A stretch of DNA of 64,000 bases from Borrelia turcica IST7 (GTDB lineage Bacteria > Spirochaetota > Spirochaetia > Borreliales > Borreliaceae), in assembly GCF_003606285.1 (NCBI RefSeq), contig NZ_CP028884.1, positions 310,001-374,000 of the forward strand, written 5' to 3'. Shown piece after piece: positions 32,028 through 41,296 of this stretch. Position numbers and translations under genes: made by a program. Below the pieces are notes generated by a model. It was not told the origin of the DNA, did not search any database, and saw nothing but the letters and a program-made list of their open reading frames with translations. Each line of letters opens with the position of its first letter. The first letter of the stretch is position 1.

Positions 32028-34853
32028 TTAAAGATTATCAGCTAAACTATCATAAAATAAAATATTAGACCCAACGAATTCATTTTTAAAAACACTTCTA
32101 ATGTTTAAACTAGCAAGATCTTTCCTAACACTTCTCACCATATCAACATCTCGATTTAATAGATCAAATATCCTAGAAGATTTAGTCAAATTAGCAATTC
32201 CTGAATCAAAAAGCTTACTATCTTTAACAATACCAACACCAATTCTATTACCAAGAGATGCTCTTATCTCAACAACTCCAAGGTTATTATAATGCTCAAT
32301 TTCTTTTATCAATAAAGCCTTGTGATAATTGTTCTCCTTAGGTCTAAACCCTAAAATACTAGACTTTTCTACTTCTAAATTCTCTAATATTCTTACATAG
32401 TAACTCCTAGAAGCTACAAAATCACCCATTTTATAAAGAACAGACGCTATTGAACTTAAAACTTCATTATTATTTGAAAATCCAGACATATTTTCAACTT
32501 TAAACAAATAGCTTAATGCTTCCTTATAATTATTCTCCCTATAATTAAGCAATGCTACCTTATAATAAACATCCGGAGAGTTCACTCCTTCATTTATTGC
32601 CATCTTATAAGAAGAAATTGCTTCCTTATACCCTTTTAAAGATCTAAGAATATCCCCTTGCTTTTCATAAATCAAGGAAAGTTCCCTAGATCCTCTAATA
32701 AGACTATTTCTTTTATAAAAATCATAATCATTTAAGGCTAGTCCAATAATATTACTTGCTTTAAGAGAATCGTTTTGTTTTTCATAAATATCTGCCAATA
32801 TTCTATAAGCTATTATTTTGTCAGCAGAATTTTCAATCAAACTTTCTTTCCTAAAACCATTTAATGCTGTTAACAAATATGCTTCTGCCTTTTTAAAATC
32901 ACCTATATAATAAGAATATCTACCATTTTCAAAGAGAGCCTTATTATAATTAGGATTTTTAGTTAAAATCCTTCTAAGAATATATTCAATCTCTGAATTC
33001 AAATTGACATCATTTAAAGAATCGGAAACAGACTTTCCATCACCGGATTTAAAATTAGCAAACTCTTTATTCAATAAATTCATTTGAGCACTGAAATACT
33101 TCAAATTTCTAGACAAACTATTTATTCTCTTATTGTAAACAGTAAAATCAATATATTTATCTATCAATTTCTTAGCATACCTAGTATAAACTACCTCATC
33201 AATATCTAACCCTTCATTTGCCTTAATAAAAGAATTTACATTCTCCATTTCTCTATCAGCACCGGCCTCAATATAAGTATTAAAAAGCTTAAATAAAATT
33301 TCCTTCCTATGGCCATATTTTGTAAGCAAGATAGTATAACTATTTATACTATCCTTGTAATACTTAGGATTTGTTTGAGCCCACTGAAAATAATTATCAC
33401 CCTTAGTCATTAATGCTTCATGGTCATAAAGATCATAAGATATGACCTCATCAAGAATTGAATTGGCTTCAGAATATTCACCAAGCCTCATTTTCATAGT
33501 AGCATAAGAGATATACCCATTTTTATCAAACTTCTTTCGTCTTCTCTTGGAAGCATCTCTAGAAAAAGGATCAATAGTAAATAATTCCTCGTACTTCTCC
33601 TCCGCACTATCAAAATCTCTTATGTCTTCAAAAGCCTGCGCATAAACCAAAAACCACTTATCATTAGGTCGCATATAATATGCATCCCTAAAAGTAGACT
33701 TAGCAAGATCTCTTTTATTCTCATAGATATAAGCCACGCCTTCTCTATATTTTTTATCAGATGCAACATAAAAAAACATAACATCCACTAAAAAATAAAA
33801 AGCCACAAAAGTTAAAAAAACAAAAAATAATGATATCTTAAGTAGTGGCATTAAAGCTTTAGAAATTCTATAACTAAGCTTCTGCTCAAGCCTACTAAAC
33901 TCTTCTGCCTTATAATAAATAACAGGTAACTTAACAGAACGACCAACAATATCCCCAACAAACTTGGCAATAAATTTAAGTCCTTTCTTATTTTGTTCAA
34001 CAAGATCAATCAATGCTTCAAGCTTATATCTAGAAATATTATCTTTCGTTAAAGCCTCAGCCACAGCAATTCTTAAATTTCTAGGATAAGAATTTAAATG
34101 CTCAAGAAATAAAGGATAATCAATTGTAAATTTACGTTCGGTATTTCCTTCTTTATCATCCTCTAAAAAGCTAAAGTCATCTGAAAGCTTAGAAAAGTCA
34201 CCCTCTTCATAAATTTCAGAATTTTCACTAACAACACCAAAATCCTCATTATTAGTACCGTCTCCATTATCACTTATCTTATTAGATCCACTTAAATCAT
34301 CAACCATATCATCAAGATTAAAATCATCATCAAAAATATCACTGCCATCATCTAAAGACTCTTCACTTAAATTCTTGGAATCCATTTCATCATCAAGAGA
34401 CTCATTGGTATCTAATAAATCGGAATTCACTTCACCATCTGCAGCAAAATTAATTGCATCGTCTACACTAATAGAATTATCATCAAGAACTTTTTCAAGA
34501 TTCTCTTCAAGCTCAGAACCCAAAACATCAAAATCATCATTTAAATCATTAAACTCAGGGTCAATCTCTAATTCTTTAGAATCTTCTAAGATTGACCCAT
34601 TTTCTTCGTCCGACTTACCCTGCTCTTCACTATCAAGAGCATCAAGAATAAAATCTAAATCAAGATTATCCTCCGGTTCTTTTTCTGCATCAAGAAGAGA
34701 CTCCTTTTCCTCCCAAGGTAAAATATTCTCTCTCTCATCCTTGGGAGGCTCAATATCCATGTTTATCCCAAAAGGCTCTTTTTTAGCTCTCTCATCAGAA
34801 ATATTATCTAATATTTCTCTCTTAAACTCTTTTACTTTCTCTATATCAGGCAT
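32028..34853 (-). CDS. Large membrane TPR protein with acidic N-terminal domain
   Basis: 941 residues. Residues 1-235 are extremely acidic and Asp/Glu/Ser-rich, probably disordered and cytoplasmic. A folded segment (about 240-330) precedes one strong membrane segment at about 338-361. The C-terminal 570 residues carry many TPR repeats, for example KYKEAISSYKMAINEGVNSP-like units at intervals of 34 or so. This layout (acidic cytoplasmic domain, one TM, periplasmic TPR array) suggests a scaffold linking the cytoplasm and periplasm, but no function is established that I know of. It starts 15 nt downstream of the acyltransferase gene. Position matches BB0326. Confidence 0.85.
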   Translation of the reverse strand: MPDIEKVKEFKREILDNISDERAKKEPFGINMDIEPPKDERENILPWEEKESLLDAEKEPEDNLDLDFILDALDSEEQGKSDEENGSILEDSKELEIDPEFNDLNDDFDVLGSELEENLEKVLDDNSISVDDAINFAADGEVNSDLLDTNESLDDEMDSKNLSEESLDDGSDIFDDDFNLDDMVDDLSGSNKISDNGDGTNNEDFGVVSENSEIYEEGDFSKLSDDFSFLEDDKEGNTERKFTIDYPLFLEHLNSYPRNLRIAVAEALTKDNISRYKLEALIDLVEQNKKGLKFIAKFVGDIVGRSVKLPVIYYKAEEFSRLEQKLSYRISKALMPLLKISLFFVFLTFVAFYFLVDVMFFYVASDKKYREGVAYIYENKRDLAKSTFRDAYYMRPNDKWFLVYAQAFEDIRDFDSAEEKYEELFTIDPFSRDASKRRRKKFDKNGYISYATMKMRLGEYSEANSILDEVISYDLYDHEALMTKGDNYFQWAQTNPKYYKDSINSYTILLTKYGHRKEILFKLFNTYIEAGADREMENVNSFIKANEGLDIDEVVYTRYAKKLIDKYIDFTVYNKRINSLSRNLKYFSAQMNLLNKEFANFKSGDGKSVSDSLNDVNLNSEIEYILRRILTKNPNYNKALFENGRYSYYIGDFKKAEAYLLTALNGFRKESLIENSADKIIAYRILADIYEKQNDSLKASNIIGLALNDYDFYKRNSLIRGSRELSLIYEKQGDILRSLKGYKEAISSYKMAINEGVNSPDVYYKVALLNYRENNYKEALSYLFKVENMSGFSNNNEVLSSIASVLYKMGDFVASRSYYVRILENLEVEKSSILGFRPKENNYHKALLIKEIEHYNNLGVVEIRASLGNRIGVGIVKDSKLFDSGIANLTKSSRIFDLLNRDVDMVRSVRKDLASLNIRSVFKNEFVGSNILFYDSLADNL

Positions 34854-34868
34854 ATTACAATAAAAATC

Positions 34869-35762
34869 CTAAATCAAATCATTATACATTTTAGTTCCTT
34901 CTTCATGAAGAACCACAAAACGTTTTTCTAAGTCATCAGCAATCCTAGAACTTAGAATTTCTTTTGTAGGCTCTAAGCCTTCCTGATCTAACTCCCTTAA
35001 GATTAAATTCTTATACTCAAACATATCTATCACTTCTGTTGAATTATAGACAAGAGTATCTTCTCTAAAAATGTCATGTGACATATTCTCATCCGATGAA
35101 ACCTCAAGAATATTGCCATTAATACCAACCATCACAAAATAATCAAAAATCTTAAAATAATTCCCAATTTCTGAAATTATTTTTTTAGTCTCAGGCTTCC
35201 CTTTTCTATATCTTGTAGCTGTGGGAAAAATAAGGATAATATATCCACTACTCTTTTTATCAGAAATAAATTTCATAGAATTGGCATTAAAAATCCTTCT
35301 CTCTCTAATCCTCTCAGTATCAACCCCAATAAATGAATGCGGGGGATAAATAAATATAACACTATAACCTAAAGATAAACTTTTAACAAATAAATCATCC
35401 TTAAAAAGCTTAACACCAGCCACAGGAATAATATGGTCCGCAACTTCTCCATAATTCATCTTATTTAACAAAAACTGAAAACAAGGAAAGTCAAAATTGC
35501 TATAATGCTCCATCAATATAATTGATGACTTGCCAGATTTAGTCTTCTCATAAAGTTCCAAAATATGTTGCATACCAACAATAGTAGAACTACCCCTCAA
35601 AAGTCTTTCTATCATTTTATCAGCCAAACTCCTGCTAACAGAATTTGCTTCATGATAAGAACTACTTAAGCAATCTACATTTTCAATAGCTTTAAATTGA
35701 CTAAGAAATTCATCTTCAATATCTTTAAAGTACTTATTAAAACTCTCATTCTTTATAAACAT
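34869..35762 (-). CDS. Glycerol-phosphate acyltransferase-like protein (PlsB/PlsC superfamily)
   Basis: 297 residues. The acyltransferase HX4D motif is present in LMEHYSNFDFPCFQF (about residues 84-98), and downstream segments (IFIYPPHSFIGVD, GYIILIFPTATRYRKGKPE) match the PlsB/PlsC fold's substrate-binding blocks (the FP.G.R-type motif is altered to FPTATR). It likely transfers an acyl chain to glycerol-3-phosphate, the first step of phospholipid synthesis. AGGATGA lies before ATG 35762. Annotated in B. burgdorferi as a glycerol-3-phosphate acyltransferase (BB0327). Confidence 0.82.
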   Translation of the reverse strand: MFIKNESFNKYFKDIEDEFLSQFKAIENVDCLSSSYHEANSVSRSLADKMIERLLRGSSTIVGMQHILELYEKTKSGKSSIILMEHYSNFDFPCFQFLLNKMNYGEVADHIIPVAGVKLFKDDLFVKSLSLGYSVIFIYPPHSFIGVDTERIRERRIFNANSMKFISDKKSSGYIILIFPTATRYRKGKPETKKIISEIGNYFKIFDYFVMVGINGNILEVSSDENMSHDIFREDTLVYNSTEVIDMFEYKNLILRELDQEGLEPTKEILSSRIADDLEKRFVVLHEEGTKMYNDLI

Positions 35763-35890
35763 AAAACATCATCCTTTAAATTTACAGAAAAACAATACAC
35801 TAACTAATTAAACAATAATCTATATCATTATACTTTATTTATTTATCAAATTAAAGTGAAATCCATTTAAGTCTTTTAGCAAAAATCATT

Positions 35891-35896
35891 TATAAT
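35891..35896 (+). promoter_or_regulatory. Candidate -10 box of oppA1
   Basis: TATAAT 39 bases before ATG 35936, with only a weak -35 (TTAAGT-like) upstream. The following leader (from about 35899) is nearly identical to that of oppA2, while the promoter itself is not. Confidence 0.45.
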
Positions 35897-35935
35897 AAAA
35901 AATACAAATAACAAAGAATTCAAGGAGAATACTTT

Positions 35936-37516
35936 ATGAAACACAAAGTAATAATTCTTTTATCTTTTTTTGTTTTATTCTTATCCTCATGTACTAGTGA
36001 TGAACACAAAGATAAAATAACATTTAGAGTTACAAATGGTGGTGAACCTACCTCACTTGATCCTCAGCTTGCTACTGATTCCGCTGGTTCTAATATCATT
36101 GCAAATATGCTCTTAGGATTAACAGTAAGAGATACACAAACTGGAGGATATAAACCAGGACTTGCTCATTCTTGGGATATTTCCGATGACGGCCTTACTT
36201 ACACCTTTTATTTAAGAGAAGGGCTTGTTTGGAGTGATGGCGTGCCTATTACTGCTGAAGGGATTAGAAAATCTTATCTTAGAATCTTAAATAAGGAAAC
36301 TGCTGCTCAATACGTTAGTTTGGTTAAATCTACAATAAAAAATTCACAGGATTACTTCGATGGTAAAATATCTGATTCTGAACTTGGCATTAAAGCTATT
36401 AATGACACTACTCTAGAGATAACTCTTACTAATCCAAAACCATACTTCCTTGACATGATAACTCACTCAGCTTTCATACCAGTACCAGTTCATGCTATTG
36501 AAAAACATGGGCAAAATTGGACAAATCCTGAAAACATGGTAGTAAATGGGCCTTTTAAACTAAAGGAAAGACTAGTCAACGATAAAATCGTTATTGAAAA
36601 AAATGATAAATACTATAACGCTAACAATGTTGAGATAAATGAAGTCGTTTTTTATCCAGTACAAGGGAATACTGCTTACAATATGTATATAAAAGACGAA
36701 CTTGATTTCCTTACATCAATAGGAAGAGATAAGTTTGACGAAGCTAGAATTAGAGATGATTACTACTCTCACCCTTACAATGCTGCAAACTACCTAGCAT
36801 TTAATACCACTGTTAAACCACTTGATAATCCAAAGGTTAGAGAAGCTTTAACTCTTGCTATTGACAGAGAAACTATAGCCCATACTATTGGTAAAGGGCG
36901 TTCAACTCCAACAAGAAACTTAACTCCACCTTTTGAAAATTATTCTTATGGAAAGGAACTCACCCTATTTGACCCTGAAAGAGCTAAGCAACTACTAGCT
37001 GAGGCTGGCTATCCTGACGGCAAGGATTTCCCTACTATTAAATACAAAACTTCAAAAAATGATGGTCCAAAATTATTCGAAGAGTTCTTACAAGAACAAT
37101 TTAAAAAAATATTAAACATTAACCTTGAAATTGAAACTGAAGAGTGGACCACATTCTTAACCAGCAGAAGAATGGGTAACTACCAAATATCAGACATGGG
37201 ATGGGCAGGTGATTATTCAGATCCACTAACATACCTTGAAAGTCTATTTACAACAGAAAATCACTCATTTGGTGCATATGGTTACTCAAACAAAGAATAT
37301 GATGCTTTAATAAAACAATCTGACCTTGAACAAGATCCAATCAAAAGACAAGATATCTTAAGAAAAGCTGAAGAAATACTGGTAGAAAAAGACTTCCCTA
37401 TTGCCCCTATTGCAATACCTAAATCATATTATCTCTTCAGAAATGATAAATGGACTGGATGGACTCCTAATGTTGCAGGTAAATATCTTTATGAAGATAT
37501 AAAAGTTAAAAAATAA
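35936..37516 (+). CDS. oppA1: OppA oligopeptide-binding lipoprotein, copy 1
   Basis: 526 residues, SBP_bac_5 family. The signal MKHKVIILLSFFVLFLSSCT ends in the lipobox LSSC. OppA captures peptides outside the membrane and delivers them to OppBCDF. Family landmarks are EPTSLDPQLATD near the N-terminus, GLAHSWDISDDGLTYTFYLR, then VREALTLAIDRETIAHTIG and LAEAGYPDGKDFP. It differs from copy 2 mainly in a few short patches while the intervening blocks are almost identical at DNA level. AAGGAG precedes the ATG. In B. burgdorferi each oppA has its own promoter and distinct peptide preference. Confidence 0.96.
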   Translation: MKHKVIILLSFFVLFLSSCTSDEHKDKITFRVTNGGEPTSLDPQLATDSAGSNIIANMLLGLTVRDTQTGGYKPGLAHSWDISDDGLTYTFYLREGLVWSDGVPITAEGIRKSYLRILNKETAAQYVSLVKSTIKNSQDYFDGKISDSELGIKAINDTTLEITLTNPKPYFLDMITHSAFIPVPVHAIEKHGQNWTNPENMVVNGPFKLKERLVNDKIVIEKNDKYYNANNVEINEVVFYPVQGNTAYNMYIKDELDFLTSIGRDKFDEARIRDDYYSHPYNAANYLAFNTTVKPLDNPKVREALTLAIDRETIAHTIGKGRSTPTRNLTPPFENYSYGKELTLFDPERAKQLLAEAGYPDGKDFPTIKYKTSKNDGPKLFEEFLQEQFKKILNINLEIETEEWTTFLTSRRMGNYQISDMGWAGDYSDPLTYLESLFTTENHSFGAYGYSNKEYDALIKQSDLEQDPIKRQDILRKAEEILVEKDFPIAPIAIPKSYYLFRNDKWTGWTPNVAGKYLYEDIKVKK

Positions 37517-37739
37517 ATAACATAAAAGTAATTATTTAAAAACCAGAATTTAAAAATTAATTATTAATTGTTTGTACCTATGAATACCATAGCTTGTAAT
37601 TACATAAAGGTTAAAATTCAATCTTTTATTCAATATTGCATTACCAATTTTATACTTATATAATGCAAAATACAGTATAATCTAACTTTGAAAAAATAAA
37701 AGAAAATACAAATAACAAAGAATTCAAGGAGAACACTTT
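37517..37739. other. oppA1-oppA2 spacer
   Basis: 223 bp, AT-rich, non-coding. It holds the oppA2 promoter and, from about 37694, a leader that repeats the oppA1 leader with one change in the last 40 bases. I see no convincing terminator for oppA1. Confidence 0.6.
37636..37664 (+). promoter_or_regulatory. Promoter of oppA2
   Basis: TTGCAT (37636-37641), 17-base spacer, TATAAT (37659-37664), a near-consensus sigma-70 promoter. A second TATAAT at 37676-37681 may serve as an alternative -10. The leader would be about 60-70 nt. Confidence 0.6.
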
Positions 37740-39320
37740 ATGAAATACAAAGCAATAATTCTTTTATCTTTTTTTGTTTTATTCTTATCCTCATGTACTA
37801 GTGATGAACACAAAGATAAAATAACATTTAGAGTTACAAATGACAGTGAGCCCGATTCACTTGATCCTCAGCTTGCTACTTCTGTTCAAGCATTTAACAT
37901 TTTAATAAACACATTTTTAGGACTAACCGTAAGAGATGCACAAACTGGAGGATATAAACCAGGACTTGCTCATTCTTGGGATATTTCCGATGACGGCCTT
38001 ACTTACACTTTTTACTTAAGAGAAGGGCTTGTTTGGAGTGATGGCGTGCCTATTACTGCTGAAGGGATTAGAAAATCTTATCTTAGAATCTTAAATAAAG
38101 AAACTGCTGCTCAATATGTTGACATAGTTAAATCTACAATAAAAAATGCACAAGATTACTTCGATGGTAAAATATCTGATTCTGAACTTGGCATTAAAGT
38201 TATTAATAATACTACCCTAGAGATAACTCTTACTAATCCAAAACCATACTTCCTTGACATGTTAACACACCAATCATTCATGCCAGTGCCTGTTCATGCT
38301 ATTGAAAAACATGGACAAAATTGGACAAATCCTGAAAACATGGTAGTAAATGGGCCTTTTAAACTAAAGGAAAAATTAGTCAACGATAAAATCGTTATTG
38401 AAAAAAATAATAAGTACTACAACGCTAACAATGTTGAGATAAATGAAGTCGTTTTTTATACAACAAATGCAAATACTGCCTACAATATGTATATAAATGA
38501 CGAACTTGATTTTCTTATGAAAGTAGGAATGGAATATTTAGATGAAGCTAGAATTAGAGATGATTACTACTCTCACCCTATCAACAGAGTAACTTATGTG
38601 TCATTTAACACCACTGTTAAACCACTTGATAATCCAAAGGTTAGAGAAGCTTTAACTCTTGCTATTGACAGAGAAGCACTAAATAAGATTATTTTAAAGA
38701 ATCAATCAGATCCAACAAGAAACTTAACTCCTCCCTTTGAAAATTATTCTTATGGAAAGGAACTTACCCTATTTGACCCTGAAAGAGCAAAGCAACTACT
38801 AGCTGAGGCTGGCTATCCTGACGGTAAGGATTTCCCTACTCTTAAATACAAAACTTCAAAGCGTGATGGAATGGGGATAACTGCAGAGTTTTTACAAGAA
38901 CAATTAAAAAAAACATTAAACATTAACCTTGAAATTGAAACTGAAGAATGGACCACATTCTTAAACAGCAGAAAAATAGGTAACTATCAATTGTCATATA
39001 TGGGATGGGCAGGTGATTATTCAGATCCACTAACATTCCTTGAAAGCCTATTTACAACAGAAAATCACACATTTGGAACATATGGTTACTCAAACAAAGA
39101 ATATGATGCTTTAATAGAACAATCTGACCTTGAACAAGACCCAATCAAAAGACAAGATATCTTAAGAAAAGCTGAAGAAATACTGGTAGAAAAAGACTTC
39201 CCTATTGCCCCTATTTCAATACCTAAATCATATTATCTCTTCAGAAATGATAAATGGACTGGATGGACTCCTAATGTTGCAGAATTTTACAGCTATGAAG
39301 ATATAAAAGTTAAAAAATAA
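37740..39320 (+). CDS. oppA2: OppA oligopeptide-binding lipoprotein, copy 2
   Basis: 526 residues, exactly the length of copy 1 and nearly identical over long blocks, including the signal peptide, the lipobox LSSC and the last ~90 residues. Differences cluster near residues 33-60, 240-265, 280-295, 325-340 and 390-410, the regions most likely to line the peptide cleft or its rim. This pattern suggests recent duplication or gene conversion with diversification of the binding surface. The leader and the AAGGAG ribosome site match those of oppA1. A long stem-loop follows the gene. Confidence 0.96.
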   Translation: MKYKAIILLSFFVLFLSSCTSDEHKDKITFRVTNDSEPDSLDPQLATSVQAFNILINTFLGLTVRDAQTGGYKPGLAHSWDISDDGLTYTFYLREGLVWSDGVPITAEGIRKSYLRILNKETAAQYVDIVKSTIKNAQDYFDGKISDSELGIKVINNTTLEITLTNPKPYFLDMLTHQSFMPVPVHAIEKHGQNWTNPENMVVNGPFKLKEKLVNDKIVIEKNNKYYNANNVEINEVVFYTTNANTAYNMYINDELDFLMKVGMEYLDEARIRDDYYSHPINRVTYVSFNTTVKPLDNPKVREALTLAIDREALNKIILKNQSDPTRNLTPPFENYSYGKELTLFDPERAKQLLAEAGYPDGKDFPTLKYKTSKRDGMGITAEFLQEQLKKTLNINLEIETEEWTTFLNSRKIGNYQLSYMGWAGDYSDPLTFLESLFTTENHTFGTYGYSNKEYDALIEQSDLEQDPIKRQDILRKAEEILVEKDFPIAPISIPKSYYLFRNDKWTGWTPNVAEFYSYEDIKVKK

Positions 39321-39383
39321 ATAAAACATAAAAGTCATTAATTTAAAAATTTAGGATTAGTGATAAAATCTACATAAGTATAA

Positions 39384-39419
39384 AGACCACTTTTATGACA
39401 TAGGTTATAAAAGTGGTCT
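39384..39419 (+). terminator. Stem-loop between oppA2 and oppA3
   Basis: A perfect 13-bp stem (39384-39396 with 39407-39419) and a ten-base loop. It is followed by CTTCATTTG rather than a clean T-run, so it may be a leaky terminator or an RNA-stability element that favours high oppA1/oppA2 transcript levels. Confidence 0.65.
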
Positions 39420-39586
39420 CTTCATTTGATTCAAGATTTTAAAAATCTATTGCAAATAATATCTAATCATCCTTTTTATCTTGATATAGTTTCACTTTAT
39501 CACATAACCATTTATGATAGAATATCAAATCTTTTATGATTTTTAATTAATTAGAATTAACTTTAATAAGAAGGAGATTAAAATTG

Positions 39587-41173
39587 ATGAAATTTAAACA
39601 ATATGTGCTTATGGCGCTTTTCATAACCGCAATCCTATCTTGTACTAAGGAAGCTAGCAAAGACATTATATCTTTTAAAATCAGCCTGGGGGGGGAGCCT
39701 AAATCAATAGACCCTCAGCTTGCTGAAGACACAGTGGGAGCAACTATAATTGAGCAAATGTTTAGGGGAATCGTAGATGCTGATTCACAAACTGGAGGAT
39801 ATAAACCAGGACTTGCTCATTCTTGGGATATCTCCGATGATGGTCTTATTTACACTTTTCATTTAAGAGAGGGGCTCGTTTGGAGTGATGGTGTGCCTAT
39901 TACTGCTGAAGGGATTAGAAAATCTTATCTTAGAGTCTTAAATAAAGAAACTGCTTCTCAATATGTTGGCATGGTTAAATCTACAATAAAAAATGCACAG
40001 GATTACTTCGATGGTAAAGTATCTGATTCTGCTCTTGGTGTTAAAACTATTAATGACACTACTCTAGAGATAACTCTTACTAATCCAAAACCCTACTTCC
40101 TTGACATGTTAGTACACCAAACATTCATACCAGTGCCTGTTCATGTTATTGCAAAACATGGTAGTAATTGGACAAATCCTGAAAATATGGTAGTAAGTGG
40201 TCCTTTTAAACTAAAACACAAGATTTTAAATGAAAAAATCGTTATTGAAAAAAATGACAAATACTATAATGCTGGTCATGTTGAGGTAGATGAAATAGTT
40301 TTTTATACAATAAACAACAGCACAACTTCCTATAGAATGTATGAAAATGACGAACTTGATGCGCTAACAACTGCATCTATTCCACCTAGTTTAATAAAAG
40401 AAATAAAACTCAGAAATGACTATTATGCTTCAGCTATTAACGGCCTTTACTATTTTTCATTTAACACCACCATCAAACCACTTGATAATCCAAAGGTTAG
40501 AGAAGCTTTAACTCTTGCCATTGACAGAGAAACTATAACAGAAAAAGTCATAGAAAATAGTTCTATTCCCACAAGAAGGATTAGTCCCAATTTTAACAAC
40601 TATTCTTATGGCAAGGAACTTAAACTATTTGACCCTGAGAGAGCAAAACAACTATTAGCTGAAGCTGGTTATCCTAATGGTATGGGATTCCCTAAACTAA
40701 AATTAAAATACAATACAAATGAAAACCATAAAAAAATCTGTGAATTTATTCAAAATCAATGGTCAGTAACTTTAAACATAAACATCGAACTTGAAAATGA
40801 AGAATGGACTACCTATTTAACAAATAGACAAAATGGAAATTATGAAATAGCAAGAGGAGGCTGGTTAGGCGACTATTCAGACCCATTAGCTTTTTTAAGC
40901 TTGTTCCAAAAAGAATTCTCCCACTTTACTTCATATAAATACTTTAACAAAGAGTATGAAAATCTTATTAATAAATCTGACCTTGAACAAGATCCAATGA
41001 AAAGACAAGACATCTTAAGAAAAGCTGAAGAAATAATAATAGAAAAAGACTTTCCTGTTGCTCCACTATACATATATGCTGGAAATTATCTCTTCAACAA
41101 TGATAAATGGACTGGGTGGACCCCTAACATTCTAGAAAGATTTGATTTCTCTGAACTTAAAAGAATAAAATAA
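39587..41173 (+). CDS. oppA3: OppA oligopeptide-binding lipoprotein, copy 3
   Basis: 528 residues from ATG 39587; the in-frame TTG at 39584 has slightly better spacing to AAGGAG, so either may be used. The signal (MKFKQYVLMALFITAIL) ends in the lipobox ILSC. It shares the central block GLAHSWDISDDGLIYTFHLR and the LDNPKVREALTLAIDRET block with the other copies, but diverges strongly over about residues 240-300 and 340-440, consistent with a different peptide preference. The spacer upstream (about 165 bp after the stem-loop) could hold a promoter, though I see no strong one. Confidence 0.95.
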   Translation: MKFKQYVLMALFITAILSCTKEASKDIISFKISLGGEPKSIDPQLAEDTVGATIIEQMFRGIVDADSQTGGYKPGLAHSWDISDDGLIYTFHLREGLVWSDGVPITAEGIRKSYLRVLNKETASQYVGMVKSTIKNAQDYFDGKVSDSALGVKTINDTTLEITLTNPKPYFLDMLVHQTFIPVPVHVIAKHGSNWTNPENMVVSGPFKLKHKILNEKIVIEKNDKYYNAGHVEVDEIVFYTINNSTTSYRMYENDELDALTTASIPPSLIKEIKLRNDYYASAINGLYYFSFNTTIKPLDNPKVREALTLAIDRETITEKVIENSSIPTRRISPNFNNYSYGKELKLFDPERAKQLLAEAGYPNGMGFPKLKLKYNTNENHKKICEFIQNQWSVTLNINIELENEEWTTYLTNRQNGNYEIARGGWLGDYSDPLAFLSLFQKEFSHFTSYKYFNKEYENLINKSDLEQDPMKRQDILRKAEEIIIEKDFPVAPLYIYAGNYLFNNDKWTGWTPNILERFDFSELKRIK

Positions 41174-41185
41174 TAAACCAAATTA

Positions 41186-41214
41186 ATGCTTATCAAGGGT
41201 ATCTTGATAAGCAT
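41186..41214 (+). terminator. Stem-loop between oppA3 and oppA4
   Basis: A perfect 12-bp stem (41186-41197 with 41203-41214) with the five-base loop GGTAT. No T-run follows, so this could be a partial terminator or an RNA processing/stability element. Confidence 0.65.
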
Positions 41215-41296
41215 CTATTCATTGACAACTCTAAAAATAACTGATAAATTAAAATTCAAAAATAATGTCTGTTATCTACAATAACAAGGAGGAAAT

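Noticed and set aside
34375-34863. 162-codon plus-strand frame opposite the large TPR gene
   Set aside because: It is the reverse of the Asp/Glu-rich coding region and so is made almost only of Ser, Leu, Ile and Phe; an artefact of that composition.
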